Shown: positions 1 through 12,622 of the stretch, one piece after another
Layout of the letters: each line of letters opens with the position of its first letter
How positions within the stretch are numbered: position 1 is the first letter of the stretch
DNA from: Neodiprion pinetum
Lineage: Eukaryota; Arthropoda; Insecta; Hymenoptera; Diprionidae
Assembly: GCF_021155775.2 (NCBI RefSeq)
Contig: NC_060235.2
Coordinates: forward strand, 33,210,607 to 33,274,606
Length of the DNA: 64,000 nucleotides
Direction of reading: 5' to 3'
Program-made: the position numbers and the translations under genes
The notes under the pieces: generated by a model
What the model was told of the DNA's origin: nothing
The model's input: only the letters and a program-made list of their open reading frames with translations
Database searches by the model: none

Positions 1-295
1 ATTTCAATGTTATACAGATATTTGTTTGTTTGTTTTTTTTTTTTTTTGGTCATTATTTCTGTCATCGAAAAACAGCGGCAACGATTGAATATACATATAC
101 TAATTTTAACGACTCCGACATCGTGTTATGTACAACGTACATACTTTAGACATAATATACGTGTTGTTTGCGCAATATCTCGAGGCTGAATTGACCTAGG
201 TTATAGAAGAAATTAAAGTCGCGTTGCAGGAATACAGCCACTAACCAAACTCGTCGCAACGATACCTCTCCATGTCGATATATATATATAATATG

Positions 296-335
<40 letters not shown>

Positions 336-1743
336 CAGAAAGAGGCGCGAAGTTACGCGGGCGTTTGGCGATAAAAAACGATAGGAAAAAATATCGACGC
401 TAGAGAAATTGCGTATGCACACAAAGAAACGTCGTTACCAGTCACCACACGCTCACTTTTGCACCGCACGACGACGCCTCGCTTATTAATGTATGGTATC
501 GTATCGTATTATATTATGTTATGTTATATTATATTATATTATATCATCCGTGTGTAAGATAAGCTTTTATCGACGACGTCTAATCACCCGCAATTGCTAC
601 GACAATTTCCAATCAGCGACAGATCTGCGCCAGTCGAACACGCGAGTCGTACTACTTGGCCGTCGACGTCCCTCTTTTCAAGTGCAGCGAGGGCAGCAAC
701 GAAAGCCCAGAGAAAGGTACGGGGTTGCTGCACTGCGCACGTTCAGTCCCACCCACCCCCGCTTTTCACTCGCCTCAATACCGAGATACGCTTCCGATGA
801 GAACCGACTTTTTCCCATTTCTCTTTATCCCCGTCTTTTCCCTCATCGGCGTATTATACGAAGATTATATAGGGCGGCCTTGTTCGATTTAACGATGTAC
901 TTATATCGTAGCCGTACGAATTCTTCTGCAAAATCGTGTAAGTGTACGAATGAAAAACGTATAGTCTCGTCACAGAATCAACCTTGCTTGTCTCTTGAGT
1001 GTGGCGTTTTTGTCGCTTTAAATTTAGTTTTGCTCTACACGGCGATCGAGACTCAAGTACCTATTATATTTTGTTATCCAGGAGTGCGGCTTGTTTAACA
1101 AGAGGTATGAAAACTGTAATGCAGTCAAACTAAGACTTACGGTATACAGGCCACTGAACAACAATCAGTATAACTATGTGATTGTCGACTTCCTGTTAAC
1201 CCGGAAACACAGTTTTATCACAGGACATATATGTGATATAAGCATAGCCGCAAAGTACGCCACTGGACCAAAGCGTATATTGTGATAATTATTCGCACAT
1301 TTAAATTAATCGCAATTTGAGCGATGTAGGGAAAAAGGTAAATTCGAAAAGGTCAATTGAATTAATATTAACATAATAATTTTATACTTCAAGTTGCAGA
1401 AGAATTATTTTCAAAATTTCAACAAAACATGGTACTATTTTCACCATATTTTTTTTCCTTCAATTCACACATTGTAATTGTTAGTAACTGTGTCGAACGA
1501 AAAAAATATATGTATAATACACGCAATTTTTTGTCTCATGGAATTGATCCTGCGTATTACATGAAGTACGAACATACGCAAACGTACAATCGTTCAATTA
1601 TCGGAGAAAATTTATAGCCTACACGATACCGCGTATAAGTATACGCACATGTATGCGTTTATAAAAGAACAGGAAGTTTTTTAATATCGCCTAATTTCAT
1701 AGGTCAAGTTTATTCTTATGCGTAGCTTGTAAAGCGTTCGTCT
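1..1743. other. Spacer, no gene recognised
   Basis: Mixed AT-rich sequence. It holds a TA/GT microsatellite (listed separately) and a run of TTATA/TTATG pentamers at about 493-547. The 201-residue open frame at 493-1098 begins inside that pentamer run, has no recognisable domain and shows no splice context, so I do not call it a gene. Confidence 0.5.
279..336. repeat. TA/GT microsatellite
   Basis: Runs of TA, interrupted by ATG, pass into (TG)n and back to TATA. This is simple sequence and explains the low-complexity Tyr/Ile-rich open frame on the minus strand here. Confidence 0.9.
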
Positions 1744-4339
1744 TTATTTTTCAAACCAATATTTTTCAAAGATATATGATAACGTAAATGAGAATTCATC
1801 GACCCTCTCTCTGGAATATTGCATGGCCGGGTGAGTAGAAGGAATTAAAAGCGCGGACGGACGGAGAGGTGGGGGAGGGGGGAGAAGGACGAGGGGAAGC
1901 GCGAGATCAGGACTTTCAGCCGTCATTTTTCGAGGAAGTGAAGCGGTTCGAAGGCCTTTGTTGATATTTTTTGCAATACGAGGGGGAAAGACAGAGGGGG
2001 AGAGAGAGAGAGAGAAAGAGAGAGGCGCCTGGCGCATATTCATAAAGCGATATATAAACGAGTAATTTCGAGCGGAGGCACCGCCCTTCGGTCCCCCTCC
2101 TATATAGCTGCTAGGTACAATAATTAAATTTTCAAACTTCCCCTCCGATACAGATATGCTCGGTTGAGACGACGCGGTGGAGAAGTGGCGGGGGGTGTGG
2201 CGCGAGGTGGGAGGGGGGTGGGGGAGGGTTGGGTCCGCGACGCCCCCACTAGCCTCACTAATTTATACATTTTTTTAAATTATTGATTAAAAGACGCGAA
2301 AACCAACCCCCCTCGCTCCCCGACGACTCCCACTTCTTCTACGCCGCCATGTTTCACCTCTGTTGTCTGGGCTTCCTGTGCGGCTGTAATATGCCGCAAG
2401 GGTTCAACAATACTCTTTTTTTTTTATCCTGTATCATACAACGAGGCTAAAAAATTTCATCCTTTCTACGTGTATTTGATTATTCATGTAGGCGGTATGT
2501 GTGTGAATTTGTATAATCCTCGATCATCAGTCTTACAGACACCCTCGTCGTCGTTTTACTCTGCCTGGTATTTTTATTTTTTTATTTGATTTTTTTATTT
2601 ATTTAAAATATGAACGGATGAAAAGTTCAAGTCACAGAAATAAATAAATTTGGTAGAATCGTTGATGATGCATTGAGAGATGAAATTTATTATGGCTGTA
2701 GAATCGTCAATACAAGCGTTGAACTTTTTCGCGCTTCGATTTTTAAACTGAAAATTTAAATTCGTTATACCTCGAAAATTCAGTGCAATCGATAAGTGAA
2801 GGAGAGAGAAAAAAAAACGGAACCTCATTTTAGTTTCTAGCGACAATGTGTCTAAAAAAAATTTCTCAACTTTGACGAAGCTGGTGCAAAATTGAAATCC
2901 GTACAGCCAACTGTCAATGGATCATCGTTATGAGATTTTTACAAGGTTGGGTGGAATTTGCGGGGCTACAAGATACGACGGACGGCAAGATGTGAGAAAA
3001 TTTAAATCTATAGAACGCAGGGAAGATGCACGAAAAGAGGTTTTTCGTCTTTGACCTATTACTTTTCTTTCCGTGATAAAAATTAAGGTCAATGTAAGCG
3101 ATAAGCAATTTTTGTCGTTCTGCTACACGCCCATTCGCTGTATCGGAGGATCGTTGATAACCTTAGCCCTCGTGCTTTATTACGCCTGTAAGTTCGTAGT
3201 GCGTGTTCCTGTTAAAATTCTAATAATTCTCGTTTAGGTCGTCTATATAATTCGAGTTCCAAAAGTATTCGCGTAGAAGTGCGCTCACCACGGTTTGCGC
3301 TAGGCTTTTTTGGGCGAAAACAGTGTAGAATTGTAGATTGATGCGTAATTTAGATAGCGAGAAAAAGTTCAAAACTGCAGTCTTTAATCCTGTTCTGTAT
3401 AATACGTATTAACAGGATCGAAGGGATTTCTTATTTGTCGACAAGTGCTGAATATTATAGATGAGAATTACGAATATGCGTTCTCTTCAGATTCGAGGGG
3501 AATAAAATATTCCGGCAAAATGAGCTTCGTTGAAGACGCCGCTGCAGCAGTTCGTAATCGGTGTATTTCCCAACCCGTCCAGCTGCGGCGTTACGTCAAA
3601 TGAGCCGCAAGACCGTCGAACAACGAAGCTCTCGTCGGCCAGACGGTTGGTATATGACGAATTAAAAAATTTCTCTTTATCCAGCCAGTGCAGAAGGCCT
3701 GTGCCTCATTCGTATAACAGCTGCCGTTCTGACCTGAACTCTGCATAATTACGAGCAGCCGCGAGGACTCGCAGGATTAACGGCTCACGAGTATTATAAG
3801 CCAAATTGCAATTAAGAGGAAGAGTAAAATTTGATCGATAAACGAAGCGAGCTCTCCGGTTCGTTATACTTCCTAGAGGTTGTCTCATCACATTCATGGT
3901 CTGCAAAGTGCGTTTGGAGGTGTACGTTTTATTGTCGCAGAATCGCAAGGCACGCGCAATGTTACGTATTTGTGGGCCGTGTCCTGCGACCAGCTCGCAA
4001 AGTTAACTTGCGTGAACCTGTAGGTACTGGCTGCATCGCATTTAATTGCGCGATTAAAAAAGATAGAATAAATATTTGCAAGCGCGATTACCCCGCGTGT
4101 TTATACGCGGTGTAAGGAAACAGTAAATGCACTTTGTCGAAGGCGTGTTCAACGGTATTAGTCTATCTCACGTAGTATTACTCGTGATGTTGACGGTACG
4201 AGTGAATTTTCCTTGCCGGATATAAATGAAACAAAAATAGCATAGAAAAGGTATACCGAATATACATTTTACATGAAATTAGAAAATGCACAAAATGGGA
4301 ATAAAGCATTGCATGGTGTAGAATCGTGTTTCTCATTAC
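1744..4339. other. Spacer with GC-rich block at 1.84-2.36 kb
   Basis: No coding exon recognised. The block at about 1840-2360 is unusually rich in G/C and purine runs, including a GA repeat at 1995-2030. It ends near 2345 in GCCGCCATGTTTC, which resembles a YY1/Pleiohomeotic core (GCCAT). TATATAAAC at about 2049 could be a TATA box, but no matching initiator lies 30 bases downstream. The rest is AT-rich with nothing that I can name. Confidence 0.4.
2208..2233 (+). other. G-quadruplex motif
   Basis: Five G-runs of three or more (GGG, GGGGGG, GGGGG, GGG, GGG) are separated by one- or two-base loops. This satisfies the standard G3+N1-7 pattern on the plus strand. A C-rich stretch near 2306-2330 follows it. 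Whether it folds in vivo is unknown. Confidence 0.6.
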
Positions 4340-4646
4340 CGTGATACCGTCTCCCGATAAGTCGTCCTCCGTGATGAACCCGCAAATGTCGATGCAAATT
4401 GGTGGTCCCGCACTGTCGGGGATTGGCGCCCCCTCTGACGACAACGGCACCGCATATACGGCACTGGGCTCTGAGAGGGTCGTTCAGGCAGAGATCGAAG
4501 TGGGCCCAAACGGCGCTGGGATTCGCCATGGCCCTGAGACTTCGAGAATGGGATCTAACCCGGCTGCTCGAGTGCCCGGAGGAAAATGCGGAGGTTGTCA
4601 CGTGATCGACGAGGCAGTCGTCCTCGTCTTCCGGTTCCTGTTTCAT
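4340..4646 (-). CDS. BED-type zinc-finger protein, one exon (partial gene)
   Basis: From the ATG at 4646 the frame opens with an acidic segment (MKQEPEDEDD), then a Ser/Arg-rich linker. A BED finger follows at about residues 43-92: W47, the C62-x2-C65 pair, GTTNLHRH, and H87 with H91/H92. BED fingers are DNA-binding modules shared by chromatin-boundary factors and hAT transposase descendants. A donor (CACG|GTAATG) at 4340/4339 would end the exon in phase 1. The frame stays open upstream to about 4757, so the coding part may start earlier, with an acceptor such as CGCAAG near 4733. I found no convincing 3' exon between 3.5 and 4.3 kb. No hAT catalytic domain is visible, so a domesticated or stand-alone regulator is as likely as a transposon remnant. 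The finger is clear; the gene structure is not. Confidence 0.65.
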
Positions 4647-4769
4647 GATGCCCGACACTCTCTTGTGCAAAATCTTACGTGATCCCGAAATTTTGACGCC
4701 TTTGTATTCTCCGGTATCTTGAGACGCGAGATCCTTGCGAGACGTGTCAATACGTCAAACCGTTTTCCA

Positions 4770-6904
4770 GTGAAACTGCGTACATACGTATATTATACTC
4801 GTTCGTGTACAACCATTTCGCCGAGTTCAAACACGCCCCGATTTTACCGAACTCGCCGTGAATTCAAATCGTTAAACTTTGCTGAGCCGGCTGCGTGGAT
4901 ATACGTATACGTGTACAAGCATGTCGTGCTGCAGCAATGATTCACGCGAATACGGTGACTATACCTTGACCCCTGAACCCCGATGAAAAGCGTTGCGTAC
5001 ACTCGGCTTCTCAGATTCTTACGACTCCTGCGGGAGTTGGACAACTCAAAAGAATTTCAATATTCCTATGGCGATATGAAAATCTCCGGCGTCCCGACAG
5101 CCGGGTCGAACGGTTATACGCGCACTCACTAGTGAGGATAAAAAACCGGGTCTTAGTCCCCTTGCCCCTTGTATTAGAGATGATCGAATGATCGGTCTAA
5201 CGTCTTCCAGACGCGCTGGGCGAGCTCGACACTGGACTTTTTCATTTTGCCAACTCCTCGATCGAGGGGTTCGCATTCCAGCATGCCGGGTGTACGCACA
5301 AGCCCTAGACTTGCCGCTTCGAATTCGGCTCTAAAACCTGGCGAGTAAAGCTGAACTCGCCGAGGGAAAAGACGGAGGGGGGCAAACGCGGTCGCCTAAG
5401 AGCAGAGGGACGTCCACCCTATTGTTCGTGCCCCCCTGGTTATTCCAGGACAGGTCGTGACCTCGTACTTTTCGTGCCTGAGGACAATTTTTTCATCTAC
5501 AATGTGTCGCGCGCTGTGACTTAAGCGGTGTGAAATACATATTACAAAACCGGACGTTGCTGCTTCCTCGGAAGGAAATGAATTTTGAAAATTGACGCAG
5601 CGGGCTGGACGATTAATCACCGTATTCAAGCGCAAACTTTTTACTGCAACGGGACATGTACATGTACCATCTAATAATAAACAACAGATTTCTTCAGATA
5701 CTTATAACTGAGAGATTGTCGGGTACGATTCATCAACAACGCATTGCAACTGTAAAATTATGCAGCAAAGGTGCGGCTGTCGTCAATTTTGAATCGCTGA
5801 TTTGAACGAGTCTTCGTCAGCAAATCCACCAAAGTTCGATTTTTGATGACAATATTCACATTGTTAGTGTACAATTTGTGCAACGGCAATGTGATTTTAT
5901 TACTTATAATACGCTGTAAAGTAATGTTGCACGCAACATTTTTTGGAGATGATATCAATAATATGTTTTTATCATTTATTCAAACCGTTTTGTGTTAATT
6001 ATCATCACGCTAAGAGGATGCTATAGTCAGTCTTGCCGACGGTATAAAATATGTCACATATTTTCACTATTACCTAAAAATATAGTTGGTAAGTTTACAC
6101 AGCATAGATGCGAACATGGCGCGGTTAGCGCACTTCTAAATTCAATGCCTAGCAAATCTGACCGAAAACATTTTCGTTTCATGGGAAAATAACACTAGGA
6201 AATGTATGCCTAGTCATAATTCAATTACAGGAATACATTTCTTGGCATCATTGTTACGTAAAACAAAATTTTATTAGTACATTTATGTTCAGCATTGCAT
6301 GTAGAATTGTGCTGTCTGCGGTAATTTCACATCAGCGATGCGTAATTTTTTTGACTATAAGATCCTCTTGAGGGTAATCTTGGAACAAAATTGAACCAAA
6401 ATTGAATTTAACCGCACCTGCAGGTAATCATATTCGTTTTCATCATTTATCTGTCCCGTCATTTTTTTTTTGTTTTAATTCATTTTTCGGTTAGACTGTT
6501 TGTTGGTAAAACGCTACGGAGATTCACATCGAATGTGGTACAGACGCTAGAGATTACGTGAAAATAAGACACCGGGTCGAGCAACGTGTCGGATAAGAAG
6601 CACGTAGCTTCAGTTCGTTACATTGATTGATTCGATAAGAGTATTTAAATTTTCTTCCTTCCAGTCCCACCGCGGTTTTGAAACCGAGCATTCGTCGCCG
6701 CATCGTAGGACTCAACGTCGCTGCGGTTTGTTGTTTTGTTCGAACCGAAAATGCCCGTAATATCTGGACAAAAATTCCAATCAAATTTCGCGATAGTAAC
6801 GAGCTTTCCTCGAGCGCCTAAAACCACCCACAATCATCGGTATTCATCGTAACCTTTATCCGAAAGTGTCGTAAATATACGGGAGCGACGGTACGTCAAG
6901 TGGT
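4770..6904. other. Spacer, no gene recognised
   Basis: No exon with homology that I recognise. At about 6009-6037 a segment reads GGATGCTATAGTCAGTC. It closely matches the arm of the inverted-repeat element at 41.87-42.07 kb and is probably another degenerate copy of that family. Confidence 0.45.
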
Positions 6905-6976
6905 CACGTGGCCGCTCTGGTACGATTAGCGATATACGTCGGTATAAATAGTTTCAATTTGCGACGACGACTCAGA
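6905..6976 (+). promoter_or_regulatory. TATA/initiator core promoter with E-box
   Basis: TATAAATAG at 6943-6951 is followed by ACTCAGAG, whose initiator TCAGA is at 6972-6976. The likely start A (6974) lies 31 bases after the first T of the TATA box, the canonical arthropod spacing. A palindromic E-box CACGTG lies at 6905-6910, about 65 bases upstream. The transcript should run to the right. Its first open frames are short (a 38-codon frame from 7137), so the first exon is probably mostly untranslated and the gene cannot be named. Confidence 0.6.
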
Positions 6977-9640
6977 GCTTGTCTGCATAGAGCTGGCCTG
7001 GTGCACGGGGTCCGTAACTCGTGCAAGTTTTTACTGGATTCGGGACCTGTACGGCTGGAAGATCGCGGACAAAGAGTGTAATCTAAGCGTGAATTACGTC
7101 ATCAACGATTAAACCGACGCTCCACGTCGCGGCAGATGCCTGTTATTTTCTCTCGCCGATTTTCTTCGATATCGGCCGAGTCGGTGCAGCGGCGTTCAGT
7201 TTTCGATTCAATGCAGTCGACCCAGGGAGGATTACGATCGGATCAATAAGCGAGCGTCGCGAGAACCCGCCTCTATCAGGCATGTAGTAAATTTCGGTTT
7301 GTGCGCGCCTGGTTTTTCGGCCTGCTGAATATGCAACGGTTTTCGAAAAGATCGCGGAACGAGGTGCGAAAAGGCAATTGCTATAAATCGGCAACGAGCC
7401 GCAAACATCGATCGGGAACGAGACAATGACTCCGCGACGCTGGCGCGCTGTGTCTCAACCCGTGTACGTGTGTGCGTGAGCGTCTCTCTGTGTCGGATAT
7501 GAATCTGCGGAGCGACGTAGTAGTCGATGTTTTCAATTCCGTCGAGGCACGAAATCCCGGAGCTTGAGGAAACGAGGAAGAAAAAAAAATCACGTCTCGT
7601 TTCCGACGCGATTTGGACAGAGGAGTCGAGAGACGGCTACCGATAAATTGGACGATTACGCGTACGGGAGAAATACGAATGTTGCGAGGCGATCGTCGTG
7701 CGTATTAGCCCCGCGTTTGTCGGCCGGGGGAGCCTTTACAACGAAAATATTGAGCGTGTATATAATTATTCTTAGAAGCAGGGGCTTTCTGTGGTTATAG
7801 CAACCCATTCCTTGCAACGAGACGTTCCGTCTATAAAAAGCAATCATTATCTCGCCCTGGGTTGATAATGTATATGTATATCTGTGCGTACTACGTATGC
7901 GCTTTATATAAATATGTTACAAATGCGTATGCATATGACTGTGTTGGACGCGTACGAGGGAGAACACAAGCTCGTTGCTCTTTTAGAGATCGAGTTGTAG
8001 GTATTTTGCGGAGATTTGACGGTCGCGTTGGCGTATCGAGCGCTGCTTTAAAAACGTGCTTTAAGAAAAACACTTTGGCGGCGTTGTAACATGTTATAAT
8101 AGGTGTCGGATGTATCTTAATCACTCACTGGATATGTTATAACAAATAAAGAAAAAGTGACGATTGACTGCGGTGCGGTAGCCCGGAGAGTTTTGTTCGA
8201 CGTTGATAACAAATTAGACGGAGTGAACGTAGTTGGAGAAGAGGAAACCGAACCACACGCACTATAAGCCACTCGTAATACTCTCGCTGCAGTCATTCAC
8301 TACTATCATCATAACGACGAAACGCGCGCAAACCGGGCACTGATCGAGCCGCACCGTATTTCCTTGTGTTTTTCAGCCTGGTTCGGTCGAAGAACCGAGT
8401 CCACCGAAGCTTTTTTATATTTATTTGTATTTCTTGTTTTATGTATTAATTCGTTTACGTTTTACCAGTTAATATCGAAGCGCGGTTGGTGCGCGAAAAG
8501 CGGCAGGAGGATGATAAGAACACTGGGGAGAACGGATTTTCGAAAAAAAAATTTCAAAAACACACGGGACCGAGCTTCGCGAACCTGGGATTGACGAATA
8601 TAAAATCGCAACGGGAAGAGCTTAGAAAATGGCCGATGTGCTTTGCACCGTGCTTCAGTGGTAACGATCCCCCCGACCCAGGAATGACTAAAATCGAAAT
8701 CGGTGGCCGAGGGGCGTCGGGACGCGCATGTGCGACGGCGCCGGTCGTCAACGCATTATCTGTATCATATGTGCGCTCTACTATCCGACCTGATTACGTT
8801 GCCCGAACTTTGTCAAGACATCGATTAACATGTTACACTGTAACATGCGTTGCACGCTTTTGGCAGCTTCCGGAGCGTTGCAAAAATAAACCGCAATCTC
8901 AGTTTTCAAAATGATAACGACGCCTTTTGCGTTTTACTTACATTTCATACACCGCGTTACGCATTCCACTGCAAATCGAAGTATGGAATATTTCACGACA
9001 CTAAAAAAGGTTTGATGAGAAAGATTACACAGATATATCGACGGAAAGTGATGCAATTGCCGTTAAAACATCTAGTCACATGTATTTTATATTTATCATA
9101 TTTTTAATAAGAGTTTTATTCTTACTTACGTACCAAATTTATACACATATCTATACACATCGCAGGTGGGTGTATGAAAATTTGATTCCAGATGTTGTTG
9201 TACGTATCACAGACATTTCTGTTTCTTCTTGACATCAATATATTTCTAAGAAGATGTACTTGGGAAAACAATCGCGCTATTGGTCAATTAAATCTCAACG
9301 TTTGATGACGAATTTGAAAATCCGAAGACGAAAGCGATAAAAGGTGTCTTTTTTCCTCTCGTTAATGAAGCGAGCGTGCGATAAAAAAGAAACATATTCA
9401 ATCTACCAATACACGTTAGTTTAATTAATTTTGCTTAAACTTATATTTATATGCGGAGCAGACAATGTCGTTTGAAACTCAATCCCACGGTGAACGATAA
9501 TTTGAAGATTTTTTGATGAAAAGAGGAAAGAAAAAGCTATTGGAATAACGATACGTCATGCCATAACCATCAGCAAAATCTCAAATTACCCAATACCAGC
9601 TGAGTCAAACTTTAAAATTGGCGCAGATGATGTTTAAAGT
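6977..9640. other. Probable 5' UTR/intron and spacer; weak second promoter
   Basis: Lies downstream of the 6974 start. TATAAG at 8263 with TCATT at 8293 (spacing about 32) could be a second, weaker plus-strand promoter. An acceptor-like GTTTTTCAG ends at about 8378. The 142-residue frame at 8486-8914 starts at TTG and shows no known domain, so I leave it uncalled. Confidence 0.35.
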
Positions 9641-9647
9641 GAGCCTT

Positions 9648-11256
9648 TCACTGCTGCCAGTTGGGTTGCATACTCCCAGGCGCCGAAATGAGCTGACGAT
9701 AAGAAAAAGCTACGCGGTTCTTGCTCATAATACTCGCAATATTTTACGAATTAGAACACTTTGTTTGTCGCGTGTTAAGGGGGGATTGTAAAATTTCGTA
9801 ATACGTGAAATACTTACGGTTGCGTTGTACGATACGTTGAATTTCCAAAGGAAGTAGAATAAACACGTGAAATGGCGGGATAAAAGGAGTTTGTTAAAAT
9901 GTGTATGCTTTGAAGCATTGAAGGGAAATTCATTCATATTAGGTACTTTAAACAAATCGAAACATTCCGAATGGTTACTTAATCAACGCCATTAAAAGTA
10001 ATTGGCTCACCTTTTTGAAGTCCCGGTAAAAATTGACCTTCAGATTGATCACCGCCTTGCCAATCAGATACTAGCTCGAACTCACTATTATTTCTGCTCG
10101 TTGATCGTGTAATCCGCTTCGTTTCCACGTCTGCGATGTGAAATAATTACGGTATTTCATATTAAATGTAAGAAATTGGCCGAGAATTTTTTGTGACATG
10201 TCTTGATAATTGGTCAGAGTTTTGAATAGGTCAATGCAGCGTATAATAAAGGCAAAAGAAACTTGTGTCTCCTGAAATACAATCCATCGTTCATTTAACT
10301 CATTATTAATTTTGAAACGTAAATATAGTCCCTTATCACCGGCACTCGTCATGCAAATGAATGACTGGTTTAAATTACCGTTTGGTAGTATTGGCAGCAT
10401 TGGGCACTGGAGTTGTAATTGATTCTGGATCTGCCAATCGGTCCATGAGACAAAATCACTAGGCTTTAGATTCCCAGATTGTACCATTCGTGTCCTAGGC
10501 TCATCATCTGGGACAGTAAAGCAGCTAAATTAGTAAGAAATTGGATGTACTAGTGTAGAATGTGTTACAAAAGTGAAACTCGACGCTCAAAGTTGCATTT
10601 AAAAATGAAATTCTGTTGCCAGCTACTGTTATCATTTTTCGTTCTCTATTTCTTTTAACAGTGATGTAGACTGACCTGAAAGCACCGGAGGTTGACCTAA
10701 AGCAATGTATCGTTTTCTGGCCAATTGTGCTGCGGCAAAATCTGGACTATGATTGTGTTGCATTCGTATTCTTGGTTTTTTGCAATCCCCTGTAGTAATG
10801 AGACTTCCTCTACAGTGCAACGTTCTGCCAACGCATCGCCAGCGTATCGTATTGGGTTGTTTCTTATGCAATGTGTACATGAAACCCCTGTGAATGACTT
10901 TAGGACCTCCTTTATTCGAGAGTACCACCTAAAATCAAGAATTCCACTTCATCGTACTTCTAAAAAAAGCGATTCAATCACTACATGTATATTCATAACT
11001 CGAAGATTGATTATCCAGTATCCATCGATTTTCATTATTTATATTTTCAGAAATTTACAATTAATCATCCTGTAAAATAGTTGAAAATAAAGTGTACACC
11101 AAACATGGAGCACCTCAGCGATATTGGAATCGTCCTCATTCAGCAATTCCTCCATCTTAATCATAGACGATGTTTCAGCTTTCTGTTCCTTCGCATCAGA
11201 GTTTGCGTTAATTTTCGATGTACATCCAGTTTGTGCCAACATGTTCCAGAATGACC
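9648..11256 (-). CDS. FLYWCH-type zinc-finger protein
   Basis: Six minus-strand exons join in frame: 11256-11114 (ATG at 11242), 10928-10676, 10507-10379, 10130-10011, 9945-9818 and 9692-9648 (TGA). They give 267 codons, and phases match at every junction. Exon 2 holds one FLYWCH finger at about residues 47-103: GFMY, W73-x-C75, C82 and H101-x-H103. FLYWCH fingers bind DNA and protein and occur at the C-termini of insect chromatin proteins such as Mod(mdg4) isoforms. The acidic stretch MEELLNEDDSN precedes the finger. Acceptors are good (TTTTTTGTCTGCAG, TTTACTGTCCCAG, TTTCTTATCGTCAG). The exon 1 donor GAG|GTGCTC is weak. A second in-frame donor at 10340 would add 13 residues to exon 3. Exon 1 is entered in phase 1, so coding may begin further upstream, perhaps with a BTB exon outside what I recognise. 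The finger is sure; the 3' exons are inferred from splice signals only. Confidence 0.7.
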
Positions 11257-12622
11257 CTGCAGACAAAAAATACAAACCTGTTATAACTGGTAATGAACAA
11301 GCGACTACACATACCTTTACATAAAATGCAGGTAGATTTGTTGCAACACATAGAATCAAGGTATGGAAGTAGTTGCCGTTACAATAGAAGTGATCAAGGT
11401 TTGCGGCGAGTAGCAGTGCTACAACGATCTGGCAGCGGTTGAAAATGTAATTTGCACATTGAGATGAAGCCTATAAGATGTTGAAAAATTCTAGGGCGTT
11501 CCGTTACTATTTTCAGAGTGAGAGACGAAAATACAGAAAACTATCGAAATTACTGTTATTCAATTATAGACCGTGTCTCTGATCCGTGCACTCTGTATCA
11601 TTTTAGTTTCATTCTTTCAACACCCTTGCTTCGCTGATACGTTATATTACAAAAATCAAAGAAGTCTGTTCGGTCAAATAACTAATCGCCGAATTTAAAA
11701 CAATATGCTTCCCGTGTGCTTTTCCTCTTTACGGCCACCAGTCATCATTTCATCTACAAGGTGACAGTTGTTGGTATCTCTTCTGTGTGGCAACAGCTGT
11801 GAACTAGTTCACAGAGCAGCAACAGAGTGCAGCACCGTAATGTTGTTCTGATTAAAAAAACGCGTAAGGGCGCTGGACGAGTAACCACCGAGCATCAAGC
11901 AAGTGCTCCGAACTGTAAGCATGGTATTATACATACGTTTTCAAAGCTCGATAAAAAAGAACCCAACTTGTTGGAGGCAATTAGGAACAAACGAAACTCT
12001 GACTGACGCAATCTTTGGCCACACTATAATTGTTAAACAAAACAAATCCAATCAGATACCGAGTGGATGAAAATTGCGAAAGCAAGGTACTCGTGTAACA
12101 AAAAATAACGAGATTAACGTACGATTACAGTAAAGAACTTTCCACGGCTGACAAATATATGAAACGATATACGCATATATGTTACACAGCAAATATGAAT
12201 TAACGTACGCATAAACAAATGAATATGAAACCGAGCACCTGATACGGGTGACGGGCGTAAACGTCAATTATTCTGGGTAATATTCGAGTGGGTAAATGTG
12301 GTTAAAGGACGTGACAATTCAGGTAGGCATGGCAGGACTATAATGAGACAAATTTGTACCTGACAGTCTAACGACGTTCGTCGGTTGACAATTGTCGGGG
12401 TAAAAAATTCGAAAAATGGAACTCGACGAAACGATACCGAAATGGCCAACGTCCTCGGTCGACTGGACGGCCGTCGCAGCGGGACGAGGAACACCAAGAA
12501 ATATGGCACCGCTGCGCGGCGATCAATAAACGGCACCAAGGTTTCTGGTCCATAAAGGTCCGTTCATAGCGGAGCGGCGCGATAACGGACAGGCGGCGTT
12601 CGAATTTTTAAACGCGCCTGAA
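11257..12622. other. Spacer, no gene recognised
   Basis: Possible 5' region of the FLYWCH gene. No further exon could be supported. Minus-strand frames at 12264-12768 run into the neighbouring tandem repeat and look non-coding. Confidence 0.4.

Noticed and set aside
493..1098. 201-codon plus-strand frame
   Set aside because: Starts in pentamer repeats, has no domain, and competing frames are equally open.
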